DNA from: Cliona cf. orientalis
Taxonomy: Eukaryota > Porifera > Demospongiae > Clionaida > Clionaidae
Assembly: GCA_963930775.1 (NCBI GenBank)
Contig: OZ005695.1
Span: 5,828,001 to 5,892,000, forward strand
Length of the DNA: 64,000 nt
Direction: 5' to 3'
Under the pieces are notes generated by a model, which saw only the letters and a list, made by a program, of their open reading frames with translations, did no database searches and was not told the DNA's origin. The position numbers and the translations under genes were made by a program. Positions 11,850-23,180 of the stretch are shown here, piece after piece. Position 1 is the first letter of the stretch. Each line of letters opens with the position of its first letter.

Positions 11850-12935
11850 ATGGCAGTGATAGTAGTGTTGATGTGATGCCAGTGTTTCAGTGATGCTCAT
11901 GTTTTCAATGATGCCAGTGTTCACATTGTTTCCAGTAATGTTAGTGTTTCCAGCAATGCCAGTATTTTTAGTGATGCCAGTGTTTTCAGTGTGCTACAAT
12001 TAGACATGTTAGTAGACGTAATTGTCATAAAATTAATGCATGTGTTTTTAGTGTTTCCAGTGATGCCAGTATTTTCAGTGTGCTACAACTTATTAGCTAA
12101 TACACATGTGATTGTCATAAATGCTAGTGTTTTTAGAGTTTCCAGTGATGCCAGTGTTTTCAGTGTGCTACAATATTAGACATAGTACACATGTGATTGT
12201 CATAAATGCTAGTGTTTTTAGTGTTTCCAGTGATGCCAGTGTTTCACGTGTTTCCAGCTGTGATGCCAGTGCTTTCAGTGATTCTAGTGATGCTAATGTT
12301 TACAGTGTTTCCAGTGATGCCAGTGCTTTCAATGTTTCGCGTGTTTCCAGCTGTGATGCCAGTGCTTTCAGTGATTCTAGTGATGCTAATATTTACAGTG
12401 TTTCCGGTGATGCCAGTGTTTTGCGGGTTTCCAGTGATTGCAGTGATACTATAGTGTTGCAAGTAATTTCAGTGAGACTAGTATTTAAGGTATAATTGTC
12501 TTTGATGCTAGTGTTGACAGTGTTATCAGCTATGCCAGTGTTTACACTGATGGGAGTGTTTCAAGTGCATGACGCCAGTTTCCCAGTGGATGGAGTGATA
12601 ATACTGTTACCAGTGATAGACATAATAGCAGTGCTATATACTAGTGTTTGCAGTGTAGTGTTGTCAGTGTTGCTAAGTGATTGCCATGATACTAGTGTTT
12701 ACACTATTTTCCACTGTCATCACTGAAAGTACTACCATCACTGGAATCACGGAAAACATTAGCATCACTGGAAACACTAAAAAGACATACTGGCATCACT
12801 GGAGACACTAGCATCACTAGAATCACTGAAAACACGTACTAGCATCGCTGAAAACACTGGAATCATTGGAAACACTGGCATCACTGCACTAGCATCACTG
12901 GAAACACTGGTAGCTATCACTGGAAACACTGTCTA
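11850..12935. repeat. Minisatellite built on CAGTGATGCCAGTGTTT, with an inverted second arm
   Basis: From about 11850 to 12690 the plus strand repeats variants of TTTCCAGTGATGCCAGTG; from about 12715 to 12935 the same motif appears as its reverse complement (GGCATCACTGGAAACACT). The several overlapping open frames rich in Val/Phe/Ser are translations of the repeat and not genes. Confidence 0.85.
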
Positions 12936-13082
12936 GTGCGAGCGGGCCTCGCATCCATCACGTGCCCAAACGTTTGTGGGCGTGGTTATGTGCTATATAA
13001 GCGCATATCCTTTATTAAGCGCTTACTGTCGTTCCGTTTACCACTATAAGCGCATGCGCTTATTAACCAGAGTTTACGGTAG

Positions 13083-13355
13083 TTAGCTCATTTCAACTCT
13101 CAATGAAGTTCGCGCGTGCGTGCAAAATTCGTAGCCACGCCCCACATGTTCTTGTGCCTGACAAAGTAGCCTAGCCAATCCCCCCCTGCGCACCGGGACG
13201 TATAAATAATGATTCGTAGCCACGCCCCACATGTTCTTGTGCCTGACAAAGTAGCCTAGCCAATCCCCCCTGAGCACCGGGACATGTAAATAACGAATCG
13301 CACTATGTACCGAGAAGCTCCGCGACCTTTGACCTCGCGTTAACCCCTTCACTGC
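13083..13355. repeat. Two tandem copies of an AAAATTCGTAGCCACGCC unit
   Basis: The unit, through CACATGTTCTTGTGCCTGAC to CAATCCCCCC, occurs at about 13120-13195 and again at 13208-13280; a third copy is at 55940-56000. The right part (13300-13352) is repeated inverted at 24005-24075. It abuts the TTAA element at 13359. Confidence 0.7.
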
Positions 13356-13358
13356 AAG

Positions 13359-14312
13359 GTTACGGGATAGTGTTCCGCCCACGCATGGTCAAAGTTCACA
13401 TGAATAATAAATACGACAGTTATATTCCAGTTTTTGTCCACGTTCTTTGCACAGTCAAGGCACAGGTAAGTAGCTCTCCTGATACCTGCCCCATGGTCCA
13501 CAAAAACGAAAAGCAAACCTGCCACTGTCTGCAAGCGCAGGTAAGTTTTGCAATTTCCTGCGTCAGTTTTTGCCAAGGTAAACAGCCTCTACATAATGAT
13601 ATACAAACGAAACGATAGCTTCCTAGCCTCTACAGGGCCAGGTATAGCGTTTGAACTCTATCGAGTTACACGAACAGAAAGCGAACATAAAAAACTTACT
13701 GCTCAGCTGCCCGCTTAATGGCGGCCCTCCAGGACAAAACCTTGTCTGACGACTCACCATCCTAGAGTTTTCGAAAAAGCGCTATACCTGGCCCTGCTCC
13801 GATCGATGGACTAGCGTGAACAACAGCGAAGTCAGTTCGTTCGAGTCTCTGGTCTTCAAAATTTGACGCAGAAACTTGGACTTTCAAGGGGGGGTCACTC
13901 CCATAGGCGCTGTGTCCAGAGCTGCGACCGGGGTCAAGATTTTTGACCGTATAAAAATGGCCTTGACCGCTTGACCACGGCGAATTTTTCCCCTTGACCC
14001 GTTGACCATCGACTAACTGCGCATGCGCAAAATCTCGGCCACGCCTCTTGGCTGCGTAGCTAAGCTGGAGATAGGGCCCAGAACACCGCTTGACCGTTTG
14101 ACCGACCCCCAAAAAGTGCCTTGACCGTTTGACTGCATTTTGACCCCGGTCGCAGCTCTGGACACGGCGCCTATGGGAGTGACCCCCCCTTGGACTTTGT
14201 TTGCATCTGGAAAATGGTCGACGTTCGTTCGCGTTCCCGACTTAAAACATACGTGAATTGGTGTCCATGCGCAATCATTTATAAATTGCGCGTCGAATAC
14301 TATCCCGTAACC
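13359..14312. mobile_element. TTAA-type element, GGTTACGGG family (copy B), with a nested insertion
   Basis: The ends are GGTTACGGG and CCCGTAACC and the interior matches copies A and C. After removing the nested element at 13885-14189 the length is about 640 bp, as in copy A. The flanks are AA on the left and TTAT on the right, so the TTAA duplication has decayed or the copy is chimeric. Confidence 0.8.
13885..14189. mobile_element. CAAGGGG-ended short element, ~305 bp, 6-bp duplication
   Basis: Over 50 bases at each end form an almost perfect inverted repeat (CAAGGGGGGGTCACTCCC at the left, its complement at the right). GACTTT directly precedes and directly follows the CAAGG...CCTTG ends, and copies A and C show the uninterrupted sequence. 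Interior bases repeat TTGACCG. The element at 24833-25135 belongs to the same family. Non-coding. Confidence 0.8.
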
Positions 14313-14329
14313 TTATCAGAACTGCCTAT

Positions 14330-14515
14330 CTTGGAGCCACATGTACCAAGGAAAAAGAGCCTATCATGAACAGATCAGAGATTGAACTTCAAGTGACCAG
14401 TCTTGCAAGGCATACCATGCAGTTCCAACACCCCTACCCTAGTAGAACAATTGAACAGCACCACCTTCCATTCATGATTGGCTTTGGTGTTTAATAATTT
14501 AAGACTTATCTATAG
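14330..14515 (+). pseudogene. C-terminal coding fragment shared with the 22.85-23.18 kb region
   Basis: An open frame reads RTAYLGATCTKEKEPIMNRS, then LQVTSLARHTMQFQHP, ending IEQHHLPFMIGFGV and a stop. The same protein segment occurs inverted at 22850-23180, where it extends further N-terminally and is broken. Conservation at protein level between two copies suggests a repeated gene fragment, perhaps from a transposon; I do not recognise the family. Confidence 0.5.
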
Positions 14516-14552
14516 TGCACAGTATATAGCACTGTAGAAAGCTTAAATAATT

Positions 14553-14675
14553 TTCGGACAAACGACCCTGTACCGCATTATCGTTAATATTGCGTATGTA
14601 TTTTCGTGCGTTTAATTTTCGCACAAGCCAGGCTGTCCGAAAATATTTTAACAACGAAATATTCGCGATTTACGG
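14553..14675. mobile_element. Fragment of the AATCGCGAATATTTCG-type short element
   Basis: Shares TTTTCGGACA, CAGGCTGTCCG and TATTCGCGATTTACGGTA with 7171-7362 in the opposite orientation. Non-coding. Confidence 0.5.
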
Positions 14676-15224
14676 TACTCTGAGTTTCTATAGGCTCTAT
14701 TAGGAGCATAGACGGCCTTGCTTCCGATTGTATGGGCATCCAGCTCAACTATGTGGTGGTTTCTGGACAATTTTTTTACAGTAATACACGGGATGACTTT
14801 TATATTATACTGTAGCGTGTGAATATTATATACATGCATGTTTCTAATTATGTGGCACTTTTATCTGCTTAGTGTGCATGGTAGCTCCTTAGATGATTTC
14901 CAACAAACTCTAACTGCGCTGCAGGCGCAGTTAGAGCGGGTAGAAATCATCTAAGATACTAGGTATTGTTATTATGGTATACCAATGCTAAATCGTACAG
15001 GCACTGTACACTGATTAAATTATTGTGGGCTAGGGTAGCTGTTTTGAACATGACTTGACTATGGAAGAATGGTTTTAGTGACATTAGATGTTGTTACCAT
15101 AGTAATATATACATCAAATATTGCAGTGTATGTATCTACATGGTAAACGATCAATATAAAGTAAGCCTAAGTGCATAATAATTTGTGTGAACCTATACAA
15201 TGCAGGTGCATATACTTATGTGCC

Positions 15225-15480
15225 GCAATTTTTTTTTTTTTTTTTTTGCTTAGTGTGCACGGTAGCTTGTTATACACTAAGTAGAAAAAAATATAGAAAA
15301 ATAATTCACAGGGGAGTTGAGAGCACTTGGGGAGATAATTTTTATATGGGCACGCAGAATGGGTTGAAATTAGAAATTTGACTTTGGGAAATTTTGATTC
15401 ACGCCTTAGAATTAAAGTTACGGCCCTTTAAAGTTATCCCATATGTTTGTATAGGAAGCCATGCGTTTGGAATGTTTTGA
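15225..15480 (-). repeat. ACACTAAG-family copy, partial, inverted
   Basis: Minus-strand match to the right half of the unit: poly(T) with TGCTTAGTGTG, GCACGCAGAATGGG, CGCCTTAGAATTAAAG and GGAAGCCATGCG. It is followed by about 200 bases (15480-15710) also found at 2230-2330 and 3745-3945. Confidence 0.7.
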
Positions 15481-15713
15481 GTCCCGGTGTGCGTTATTTA
15501 GAAAATCGCTAGGCCAGTACATGTATAGGCAGCTGGTAGCATATGCAGAGGCTTGCTGAATGGATGAAGAATCAACAACAGTAGCTGTCTCTTTTTTGCT
15601 GAGAGGTAGGTGGTATAATACAGCTATACTGAGTTTTACATTGTGCATGCATGAATGTGTGGGAAAATTTGGTGCTTTTCCCTAGCCTTGTGTGTGTGCT
15701 GTGGTGATCTTAA

Positions 15714-16721
15714 GGTACCATTAAATTGCGTGGGCGTGAGGTGGGGGATATGACACCTAAACCACATCAAAGTCATTAGTGAGGTGCATGCTGTGTAACC
15801 ACGCCCTTTTAATTGCACAGGTCTCAGGGGTGTGGCTGCTAGAGCCGGAAGTGTTCATTTAATATCCTCCATGGACCGGAAGCCGAGCCGGAAGGGAGGG
15901 GCCAGGCCACGCCCAAAACAGCCCCACCCTGTTCCCCAAGGACCACCATTCTCAATCAAGTGCCTACTAACCACCGGATGTCCACCGGAAGCCCACAATC
16001 AATCCCAATTAAAACACACAGCTTCCTCAAGGCCAAAACACACACAAACACTTGGAGGCCGTTCTGCCACACCGCCCACGCAAGAGCTCACCTCATTTCC
16101 TGTGTGGGCGGAGTAACAACACGTCATCGCAACCACATCCGCTTCAAACCATCGTCAGCTTCCGTCCAGCCGTACAGGACCCTCGATCGCACCGCCGTAC
16201 AGTGCCTCATTAACAGACATGGCCTCACCTTTGACCTCCTGCCACGCCCCCAAAGCCTCCTCGCGGGGTTCAAAGGTCACCACCGCTTCCGGGACACGCC
16301 CACCTATCGCCGAGGCCAAGTCCCAGGCGCCGATGTCCAAGCACTGGCCCGTGGAGCCACGCCCAATCGGAAGCAATAAAACCTGCATTAACGCACACGC
16401 ACACACTCCACACAGTGCCAGGAACACGCCCACACGCTTAATTAGGCCTAATAAGCTTTTTTTTTTTTTTTTTTTAAGTCGTTGCGGTTAATAGTTAAGA
16501 AAGAATGCTTTGATCTTGCTTTGATGTGGGCAATTACCGGCCTTTTCTTCAGGGGCCACTTCCGGTCGCTAATTACACGCGCATAATCATCCCTGGCCGA
16601 TTCTGGACACGCCCACCTGCGACCAAAAGCACTCGTATGGCCTCTTCGGCCACGCCCCTTCACGATTCGCTAATTGAATTAGCCATTCCTGACGCTCACG
16701 CCCACGCAATTAAATGGTACC
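15714..16721. mobile_element. TTAA-flanked GGTACC element, copy 1 (1008 bp)
   Basis: Ends are GGTACCATTAAATTGCGTGG and its near-complement, with TTAA at 15710-15713 and 16722-16725. The outer flanks rejoin as GATCTT-AAGTACTAGTAGG, and this uninterrupted sequence exists inverted at about 2255-2290, an empty paralogous site. It is GC-richer than the surroundings. Open frames run on both strands but share no recognisable motif, so I treat it as non-autonomous. Confidence 0.8.
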
Positions 16722-16811
16722 TTAAGTACTAGTAGGAAGTAATGTGTTGCTGGGGCCACTGCTACTGAACCTCAATTATGAATAATGCTGATCATATACT
16801 CTGGGCTCTAC

Positions 16812-17176
16812 TTGTCTCATGCCCAGCCCCGTTTCACGCATGCAGAGAGAAGGGGTCTGGCCAAACGTGTATATATAGGGCCCGTGTCGCCCGTGCAACA
16901 TACAGTGCGCGCCAATCAGACGCACGGATCAAGTCACATGATTGCACGGGCATGAACAGAATGCACATATTAATTAATGATTGTACACTTGCACATTCGT
17001 ACGAAATATAACCATCGGTATCCAAAGGAATGTTAATTTACTAGTTTGCGTTTCTTATTCACGCACACCATGAATACGTGACGGCATACATACATTCCTT
17101 GGCCATACGGGCCCTATACACGTTTGGCCAGATCCCTTCTCTCCGCATGCGTGAAAGGGGGCTGGGCGCGAGACTA
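16812..17176. mobile_element. Mutator-type short element with TAGTCTC ends
   Basis: Inverted ends of about 65 bp (TTGTCTCATGCCCAGCCCC left; GGCTGGGCGCGAGACTA right) are flanked by GGGCTCTAC at 16803-16811 and 17177-17185, a 9-bp duplication. It lies between the two inverted GGTACC elements. Similar ends occur at 24095-24210, 62608 and 63253. Confidence 0.8.
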
Positions 17177-17315
17177 GGGCTCTACTAGAAGTTGTTTTTT
17201 TTCTATTTTATGGCTCTCCTATATGCATTCCACCAGTACTTTGTGGTGTTTTCTGGATAATTATTTTTTTCTGCTTAGTGTATCGGCTTGCTTGAAAAAA
17301 ACAAAAAAACTTTAA

Positions 17316-18299
17316 GGTAGCATTAAAGTGCGTGGGCGTGAGCGTCAGATTGGCTAATTCAATTAGCGAATCGTGAAGGGGCGTGGCCGAAGAGGCCATA
17401 CGAGTGCTTTTGGTCGAAGGTGGGCGTGTCCAGAATCGGCCAGGGATGATTATGCGCGTGTAATTAGCAACCGGAAGTGGCCCCTGAAGAAAAGGCCGGT
17501 AATTGCCCACATCAAAGCAAGATCAAAGCATTCTTTCTTAACTATTAACCGCAACAACTTATTAGGCCTAATTAAGCATGTGGGCGTGTTCCTGGCACTG
17601 TGTGGAGTGTGTGCGTGTGCGTTAATGCAGGTTTTATTGCTTCCGATTGGGCGTGGCTTCACGAGCCAGTGCTTGGACATCGGCGCCTGGGACTTGGCCT
17701 CGGCGATAGGTGGGCGTGTCCCGGAAGCGGTGGTGACCTTTGAACCCCGCGAGGAGGCTTTGGGGGCGTGGCAGGAGGTCAAAGGTGAGGCCATGTCTGT
17801 TAATGAGGCACTGTACGGCGGTGCGATCGAGGGGCCTGTACGGCTGGACGGAAGCCGACGATGGTTTGAAGCGGATGTGGTTGCGATGACGTGTTGTTAC
17901 TCCGCCCACACAGGAAATGAGGTGAGCTCTTGCGTGGGCGGTGTGGCAGAACGGCCTCCAAGTGTTTGCGTGTGTTTTGGCCTTGAGGAAGCTGTGTGTT
18001 TTAATTGGGATTGATTGTGGGCTTCCGGTGGACATCCGGTGGTTAGTAGGCACTTGATTGAGAATGGTGGTCCTTGGGGAACAGGGTGGGGCTGTTTTGG
18101 GCGTGGCCTGGCCCCTCCCTTCCGGCTCGGCTTCCGGTCCATGGAGGATATTAAATGAACACTTCCGGCTCTAGCAGCCACACCCCTGAGACCTGTGCAA
18201 TTAAAAGGGCGTGGTTACACAACATGCACCTCACTAATGACTTTGATGTGGTTTAGGTGTCATATCCCCCACCTCACGCCCACGCAATTTAATGGTACC
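17316..18299. mobile_element. TTAA-flanked GGTACC element, copy 2 (984 bp, opposite orientation)
   Basis: Reverse complement of the 15714 copy over nearly its full length, with TTAA at 17312-17315 and 18300-18303. A 213-codon open frame on the plus strand has a mirrored one on the other strand and the frame is not kept in the sister copies, so it is probably not a protein. Confidence 0.8.
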
Positions 18300-18305
18300 T
18301 TAATA

Positions 18306-19445
18306 ATCTAATTCATGGAGGATTTGGGAGCACTTGCCGACATAATTTTTATACGGGCACGCAGAATGGGTCAAAGTAACAGGTTTGACCGGATGGAATT
18401 TTGATTCACACCTTAGAATTAAAGTTACGGCCCTTTGAAGTATCCCACCATATGTTTGTATAGGAAGCCATGCATTTGCAATGTTTTCCGCCCACGCGGT
18501 ACGTGAGGGGCGTGGCCACGCGCGCACAGTAACGTGACGACCTTTACCCACTTTTGTCAGTTGATTGAAGTTTAGGCTGTCTGCTTGCATTGTATGGGTC
18601 TAGTATGCATCCAGCTCAACTATGTGGTGGTCAGGACTGTTTTTTTCAGCTTAGTGTGTTCGCTTCCTGAAAAAAAAGCATTTAAATAATGTAATTCAGG
18701 GGGGGTTTGAGAGCACTTGGCGGGATAATTTTTACATGGGCACGCAGAATGGGTCGAAACTAGAGATTTGACCTGAAAGAATTTTGATTCACACCTTAGA
18801 ATTAAAGTTACGGCCCTTTAAAGTTTTCCCATATGTTTGTATAGGGATGCCATGCATTTGCAATGTTTCCGCCCACGCGCTACGTGAGGGGCGGGGCCAC
18901 GCGCGCCACATAAACGTGACGACCTTTACCAACTTTGACAAAATTGCAATTTAGGCTGCCTGCTTGCATTATATGGTTCTACTATGCATCCAACTCGATT
19001 ATATGGCTGTTTTGGACAATTTTTTTCTGCTTAGTGTTCTGGTCGCCTTGTTACACACTAAGCACTAAGTAGAAAAAAAAAGATTTATTGGGACTCTGGG
19101 GAGCGTTTGGGACCGTAAGTTTTATATGGGCCCGCAGAATGGCTCAAATTACAAACTTTGATCGAGAGACTTTTTTGATTCACACCCTAGAAGTAAAGTT
19201 ATGGCACTTTGAAGTTTGTATAGGAAGCCATTCACTTTCAATGTTTGCCAAAAAATTTTTACGGGCAAACGGGATAAATTTTACGGGCGCGCGGGGTACG
19301 TTGACGGACCTTTACCAAACATTGTGCATGTTGCTGTTTGGGTGCCTGCTTGCATTGTATGGCTCTACTATGCATTCAGCTCGACTGTGTGGTGGTTTTC
19401 GGACCATTTTTTTCTGCTTAGTGTGTGGTCCCCTTGAAAAAAAAA
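18306..19445 (-). repeat. Inverted array of three ACACTAAG-family units
   Basis: Units at about 18306-18655, 18660-19045 and 19060-19440 run head-to-tail on the minus strand. Each carries GCACGCAGAATGGG, TAGAATTAAAGTTACGGCCC, GGAAGCCAT and the TTTTTTTCTGCTTAGTGT end. The arrangement mirrors the plus-strand array at 684-1975. Confidence 0.8.
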
Positions 19446-19446
19446 A

Positions 19447-20188
19447 GTTTATTAGGCCTAATTAAGCATGTGGGCGTGTTCCTGGCACTGTGTGGAGTGT
19501 GTGCGTGTGCGTTATGCTGGTTTTATTGCTTCCGATTGGGCGTGGCTTCACAGGCCAGTGCTTGGATATTGGCGCCTTGGACTTGGCCTCGGCGATAGGT
19601 GGGCGTGTCCCGGAAGCGGTGGTGACCTTTGAACCCCGCGAGGAGGCTTTGGGAGCGTGGCAGGAAGTCAAAGGTGAGGCCATGTCAGTTAATGAGGCAC
19701 TGTACGCCGGTGCGATCGAGGGGACCGTACGGCTGGACGGAAGCTGACGATGGTTTGAAGCGGATGTGGTTGCGATGACGTGTTGTTACCCCGCCCACAC
19801 AGGAAATGAGGTGAGCCCTTGTGTGGGTGGTGTGGCAGAACGGCCTTGAAGTGTTTGTGTGTGTTTCGGCCTTGAGGAAGCTGTGTGTTTTAATTGGGAT
19901 TGATTGTGGGCTTCCGGTGGACATTCGGTGGCCAGTCGGCACTTGATTGAGAATGGTGGTCCTTGAGGCACGGGGTGGTGCTGTTTTGGGCGTGGCCTGG
20001 CCCCTCCCTTCCGGCTCGGCTTCCGGTCCATTGAGGGTATTAAATGAACACTTCCGGCTCTAGTAGCCACACCCCTGAGACCTGAGCAATTAAAAGGGCG
20101 TGGTCACACAGCATGCACCTCCCTTAAGACTTTGATGTGGTTTAGGTGTCATATTCCCCACCTCACGCCCACGCAATTTGATGGTACC
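19447..20188. mobile_element. GGTACC element, copy 3, truncated
   Basis: Matches copy 2 from the internal TTATTAGGCCTAATTAAGC to the GGTACC end, with TTAA at 20189-20192. About 240 bases of the other end are missing, so the left boundary is an internal break next to the A-rich end of an ACACTAAG unit. Confidence 0.75.
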
Positions 20189-20287
20189 TTAAATTAATAA
20201 TATTATTATAGTCATCAATCGTGTAAACAAGTATCACTAAAATAAATGTTTTTGACAATAATTGTTGGGTCCATGATGAAAAATATG

Positions 20288-20845
20288 TACCATATACTTT
20301 CTAATTTAGGCGCCCCTAAAAAATAATTACAGATCGCGCAGGTGCCTCCAATTAGAACCGAAAAATTCTCGAGCAGGTCAAAGGGCGCCTAAATTAGGGA
20401 GGCGCCTAAGCGCTGCAATTAGAACGGTTCTGGAAGTTTTGCCAGAGCTCAAGTGCTATCACTAACCAGTACTATTTAGTGGCAGTGAATATTACAGTGG
20501 CAAAAGCAACAAAAATATGGTTCTAGAGTCAGTTCTTTTTGGAAGTTTCACTCTGATCGCTGAATCACGCTCGAGTTGCTGGTACCATAGCCATCAGAAC
20601 GGTTGTCTCTGGCCCATATAATGTAAGAGACAGCTTAGTTTGACATCTAAACTGCTAGCTCGATAGATCAATCGACGATACAGCGGTATTGTGATATTGC
20701 ACGTGGTAATACGTTCCAATTAAATAGGCGCCGCCTAAAAATAATTGATGTCCGGAAAGGCGCCTTAAATTAGAACCGAAAAAATTGCGCAGGTCTCAAA
20801 GGGCGCCTAAATTAGGGCGGCGCCTATATTAGAACATATACGGTA
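20288..20845. mobile_element. Short TIR element with TAATTTAGGCGCC ends
   Basis: The left end TACCATATACTTTCTAATTT and the right end (AGAACATATACGGTA) are diverged inverted repeats bounded by TA, and TTTAGGCGCC motifs recur inside both arms. Mariner-type by TA target; non-coding. Confidence 0.6.
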
Positions 20846-21660
20846 GCTACAATAATTACAAATAAATTATTATCATTCCATAGAGGTTGTGAAGGAAGAT
20901 AGTTGGGTATACCAGTGTAGCAGCATGATGGTGTCAAGGTTGGAGACTTGGGTACACTATTATAAACAAGTGAACCACTTTTATGAGCTTGACCTTATTT
21001 AATAAAGTAAGTCTAGGTTAGACGCTTGTTCAGTATCCTCTGAAGTTGACGATGTGTGAATGTGACTTGTATAAATTATTTGTGGGGTATAATGCTGAAT
21101 TACTGTCTTGCACAACCCTTGGAAACATCTGGTACACTGAGGTATACTATACTTAAATATAAATTGCACCCAGCTCAGCGTGCACTAAAATAACTGAGTG
21201 AGGCTATATTATTATTGTGATAGGCTAGCCTTCCATACTGATCCGAGTAACATGAAAATGATTACTGAACTATTGTGAGAATATTCTTAGATTGATTTCT
21301 CCTACACAAGTGTTAATTCAGTGTTTAAAAAATTTAATACACACAACCTCATAATAATCTAGCTCCTAAGTTCTATAAATTTTAGTCTTTTAAATTGGGC
21401 TCTTCCATTTAATAGGGATACACCCTACATCCTGAGGGGGGCTTTTTTGTGTTTCTTGAAGATCCTTTGGCAATTTAATTGGTTCTCATGGGCCAGGCCT
21501 TTTTTGGCGATTTTATTATTAATCTTGTGGGGATTTTCTACCAAAGAGCAGATTCCGGAGGGGTCAAGCAACCACTTATTCATTCCAGAGGTATTTCAGA
21601 TAAGTTTAATTGATCCTAGGGGGTTCAACTGTCCAAATTAATTATTCTTTGGGGGCAAAA
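20846..21660. other. AT-rich stretch without recognised features
   Basis: I see no exon, repeat end or RNA gene here. The open frame at 21447-21641 has no recognisable motif. Confidence 0.5.
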
Positions 21661-21666
21661 CAAGTA

Positions 21667-22021
21667 CCGTAGAATCCCGCGATTACGCCCCCCCCTGCAT
21701 TTTTAGCTCAAGTTCCTGCATAGGTAGTTTTGTCTCGCGTATAAGCCCCCCCCTCCCTGACTGTAAAATGGAGTCTATAAGTCAGTAGCTACAGCTAGCA
21801 AACTAGCTATTTGTGTCACAATATGCCTTACTTTGTCGTTTTTCTCGAGTTTTGCCCACCAAACAGCCAGAGAAAGTACAGAGATCGCGCGCCCACGTGG
21901 CATTCGGCGGTCGGTAATGGTCGTCACACGGAAATGTTAGGATCCCGCGTATAAGCCCCCTCCTCACTTTTGCCCAATCCTAGCATGCACAAAGGGGGGG
22001 CGTAATCGCGGGATTCTACGG
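21667..22021. mobile_element. Mariner-type short element, CCGTAGAATCCCGCG family
   Basis: The ends CCGTAGAATCCCGCGATTACG are perfect inverted repeats flanked by TA on both sides (21665-21666, 22022-22023). Other copies: 46765-46926 and a degraded one at 8329-8712. Non-coding. Confidence 0.85.
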
Positions 22022-22154
22022 TAATTAGTTCCTGAGGGGTCATTTCACAATTTGCTCCTCACTAGGGGGTATTTGCTTATAAAAATTCCCATTATTACAA
22101 TGTAGAATTTTAGTATGAAAATCGCATACTACAACTTAGAAAATTATACATTTG

Positions 22155-22831
22155 TCCAAAGTCCTTGTGGAAAAATTAACGTCATTATGACGTTAGGGGG
22201 GAGGAGGTCTTGGTCCATGACGTTTTACAATTGCATTGTCAGCAGACTTTAGCTTTACTTGTGATTATGCATTCTTGTGGTTGAACAAGTCTAGACACAC
22301 CTCCAGCAGTGTGCATTTTAGTGACAGCTGTGTCAAGCACTACATAGCTAAAAGTGTGCACGTAGCCACAGGCAAGCAAGAAACTGTTAAAGAAGCACAG
22401 GCAGGGTTTCATCCAGTGGGGGGGGGGGGGGGAGGGGACAGGGGGGAAGCTTCCCCCCCTAAAAATTTGACTTTAATTAAATTAAGCATCATAATATCAC
22501 AGTAAATCATCAAATAAAATCACTAGCATTTGAAAATTATCTGAAATAATGTGGAAGAATTAAAGAAAATTTCCTAAAATACGTCCCAAGGAACTTGGTG
22601 TGCTGAATACGCCCACTCATTTATCGCGCTTCCACCCCAAATTTTTGTCGCTGGATGAAACCCTGACAGGTGTGCAATGAATCCATGAAGACATAGGTAG
22701 CACCGTAGAATACAAGTGAATCAGTTTCAGTATTGAATCTATGCTGAAATGCTGTGATGTTAAGAGAGGGGGGGAGGGGGATAAAGTGTTAACGTCATAA
22801 TGACGTTAATTTTTCCACAAGGACTTTGGAT
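22155..22831. mobile_element. TIR element with AACGTCATTATGACGTT palindromes in its ends
   Basis: About 40 bases at each end are inverted repeats (AAAGTCCTTGTGGAAAAATT then the palindrome). The palindrome contains TGACG, the core of CRE-type sites, in both arms. A second element (22402-22665) is nested inside. Non-coding. Confidence 0.75.
22402..22665. mobile_element. CAGGGTTTCATCCAG element, 5-bp duplication
   Basis: Ends CAGGGTTTCATCCAG and CTGGATGAAACCCTG are flanked by ACAGG at 22397-22401 and 22666-22670. Same family at 49043-49500 and 54266-54661. Non-autonomous; hAT5-like by end and duplication length, which is inference. Confidence 0.75.
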
Positions 22832-22849
22832 AAGGCCCCCAACACCAAA

Positions 22850-23180
22850 GCCAATCATGAATGGAAGGTGGTGCTGTTCAATTGTTCAGAACTTCTATTA
22901 GGCTAGGGGTGTTGGAACTGCATGGTATGCCTTGCAAGACTGGTCACTTGAAGTTCAATCTCTGATCTGTTCATGATAGGCTCTTTTCTGTTCATTCCTT
23001 GGTACATGTGGCTCCAAGATAAGCTGGAGTTCTGATAAGTTGGTTCATATAAGAGTTGAACACCTTCACATAAGGCACTTTGCTTTCTTCCCCAATAACT
23101 TCGAGCCATAAACGTGTAAATAAGTGCCTTCCTCTCTGTTGGCTGCCTATAGCTAGCTCCCATACAAAAGGTTCTTGCAA
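22850..23180 (-). pseudogene. Broken protein-coding fragment of unknown family
   Basis: On the minus strand, LFTRLWLEVIGEESKVPYVK runs into NSYMNQLIRTPAYLGATCTK, a stop, then KEPIMNRSEIELQVTSLARH and QFQHP. The distal part matches the fragment at 14330-14515, which lacks the stop. I do not recognise the protein. The upstream end runs into the TTGCAAG repeat cluster. Confidence 0.45.

Noticed and set aside
11991-12726. Overlapping Val/Phe/Met/Pro- and Ser-rich open frames
   Set aside because: They are translations of the CAGTGATGCC minisatellite in different frames.
17373-18014. 213-codon open frame in a GGTACC element
   Set aside because: The antisense strand is also open for long stretches, the sister copies at 16.2 and 19.5 kb break the frame, and no motif is recognisable. 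GC-rich repeat sequence explains it.
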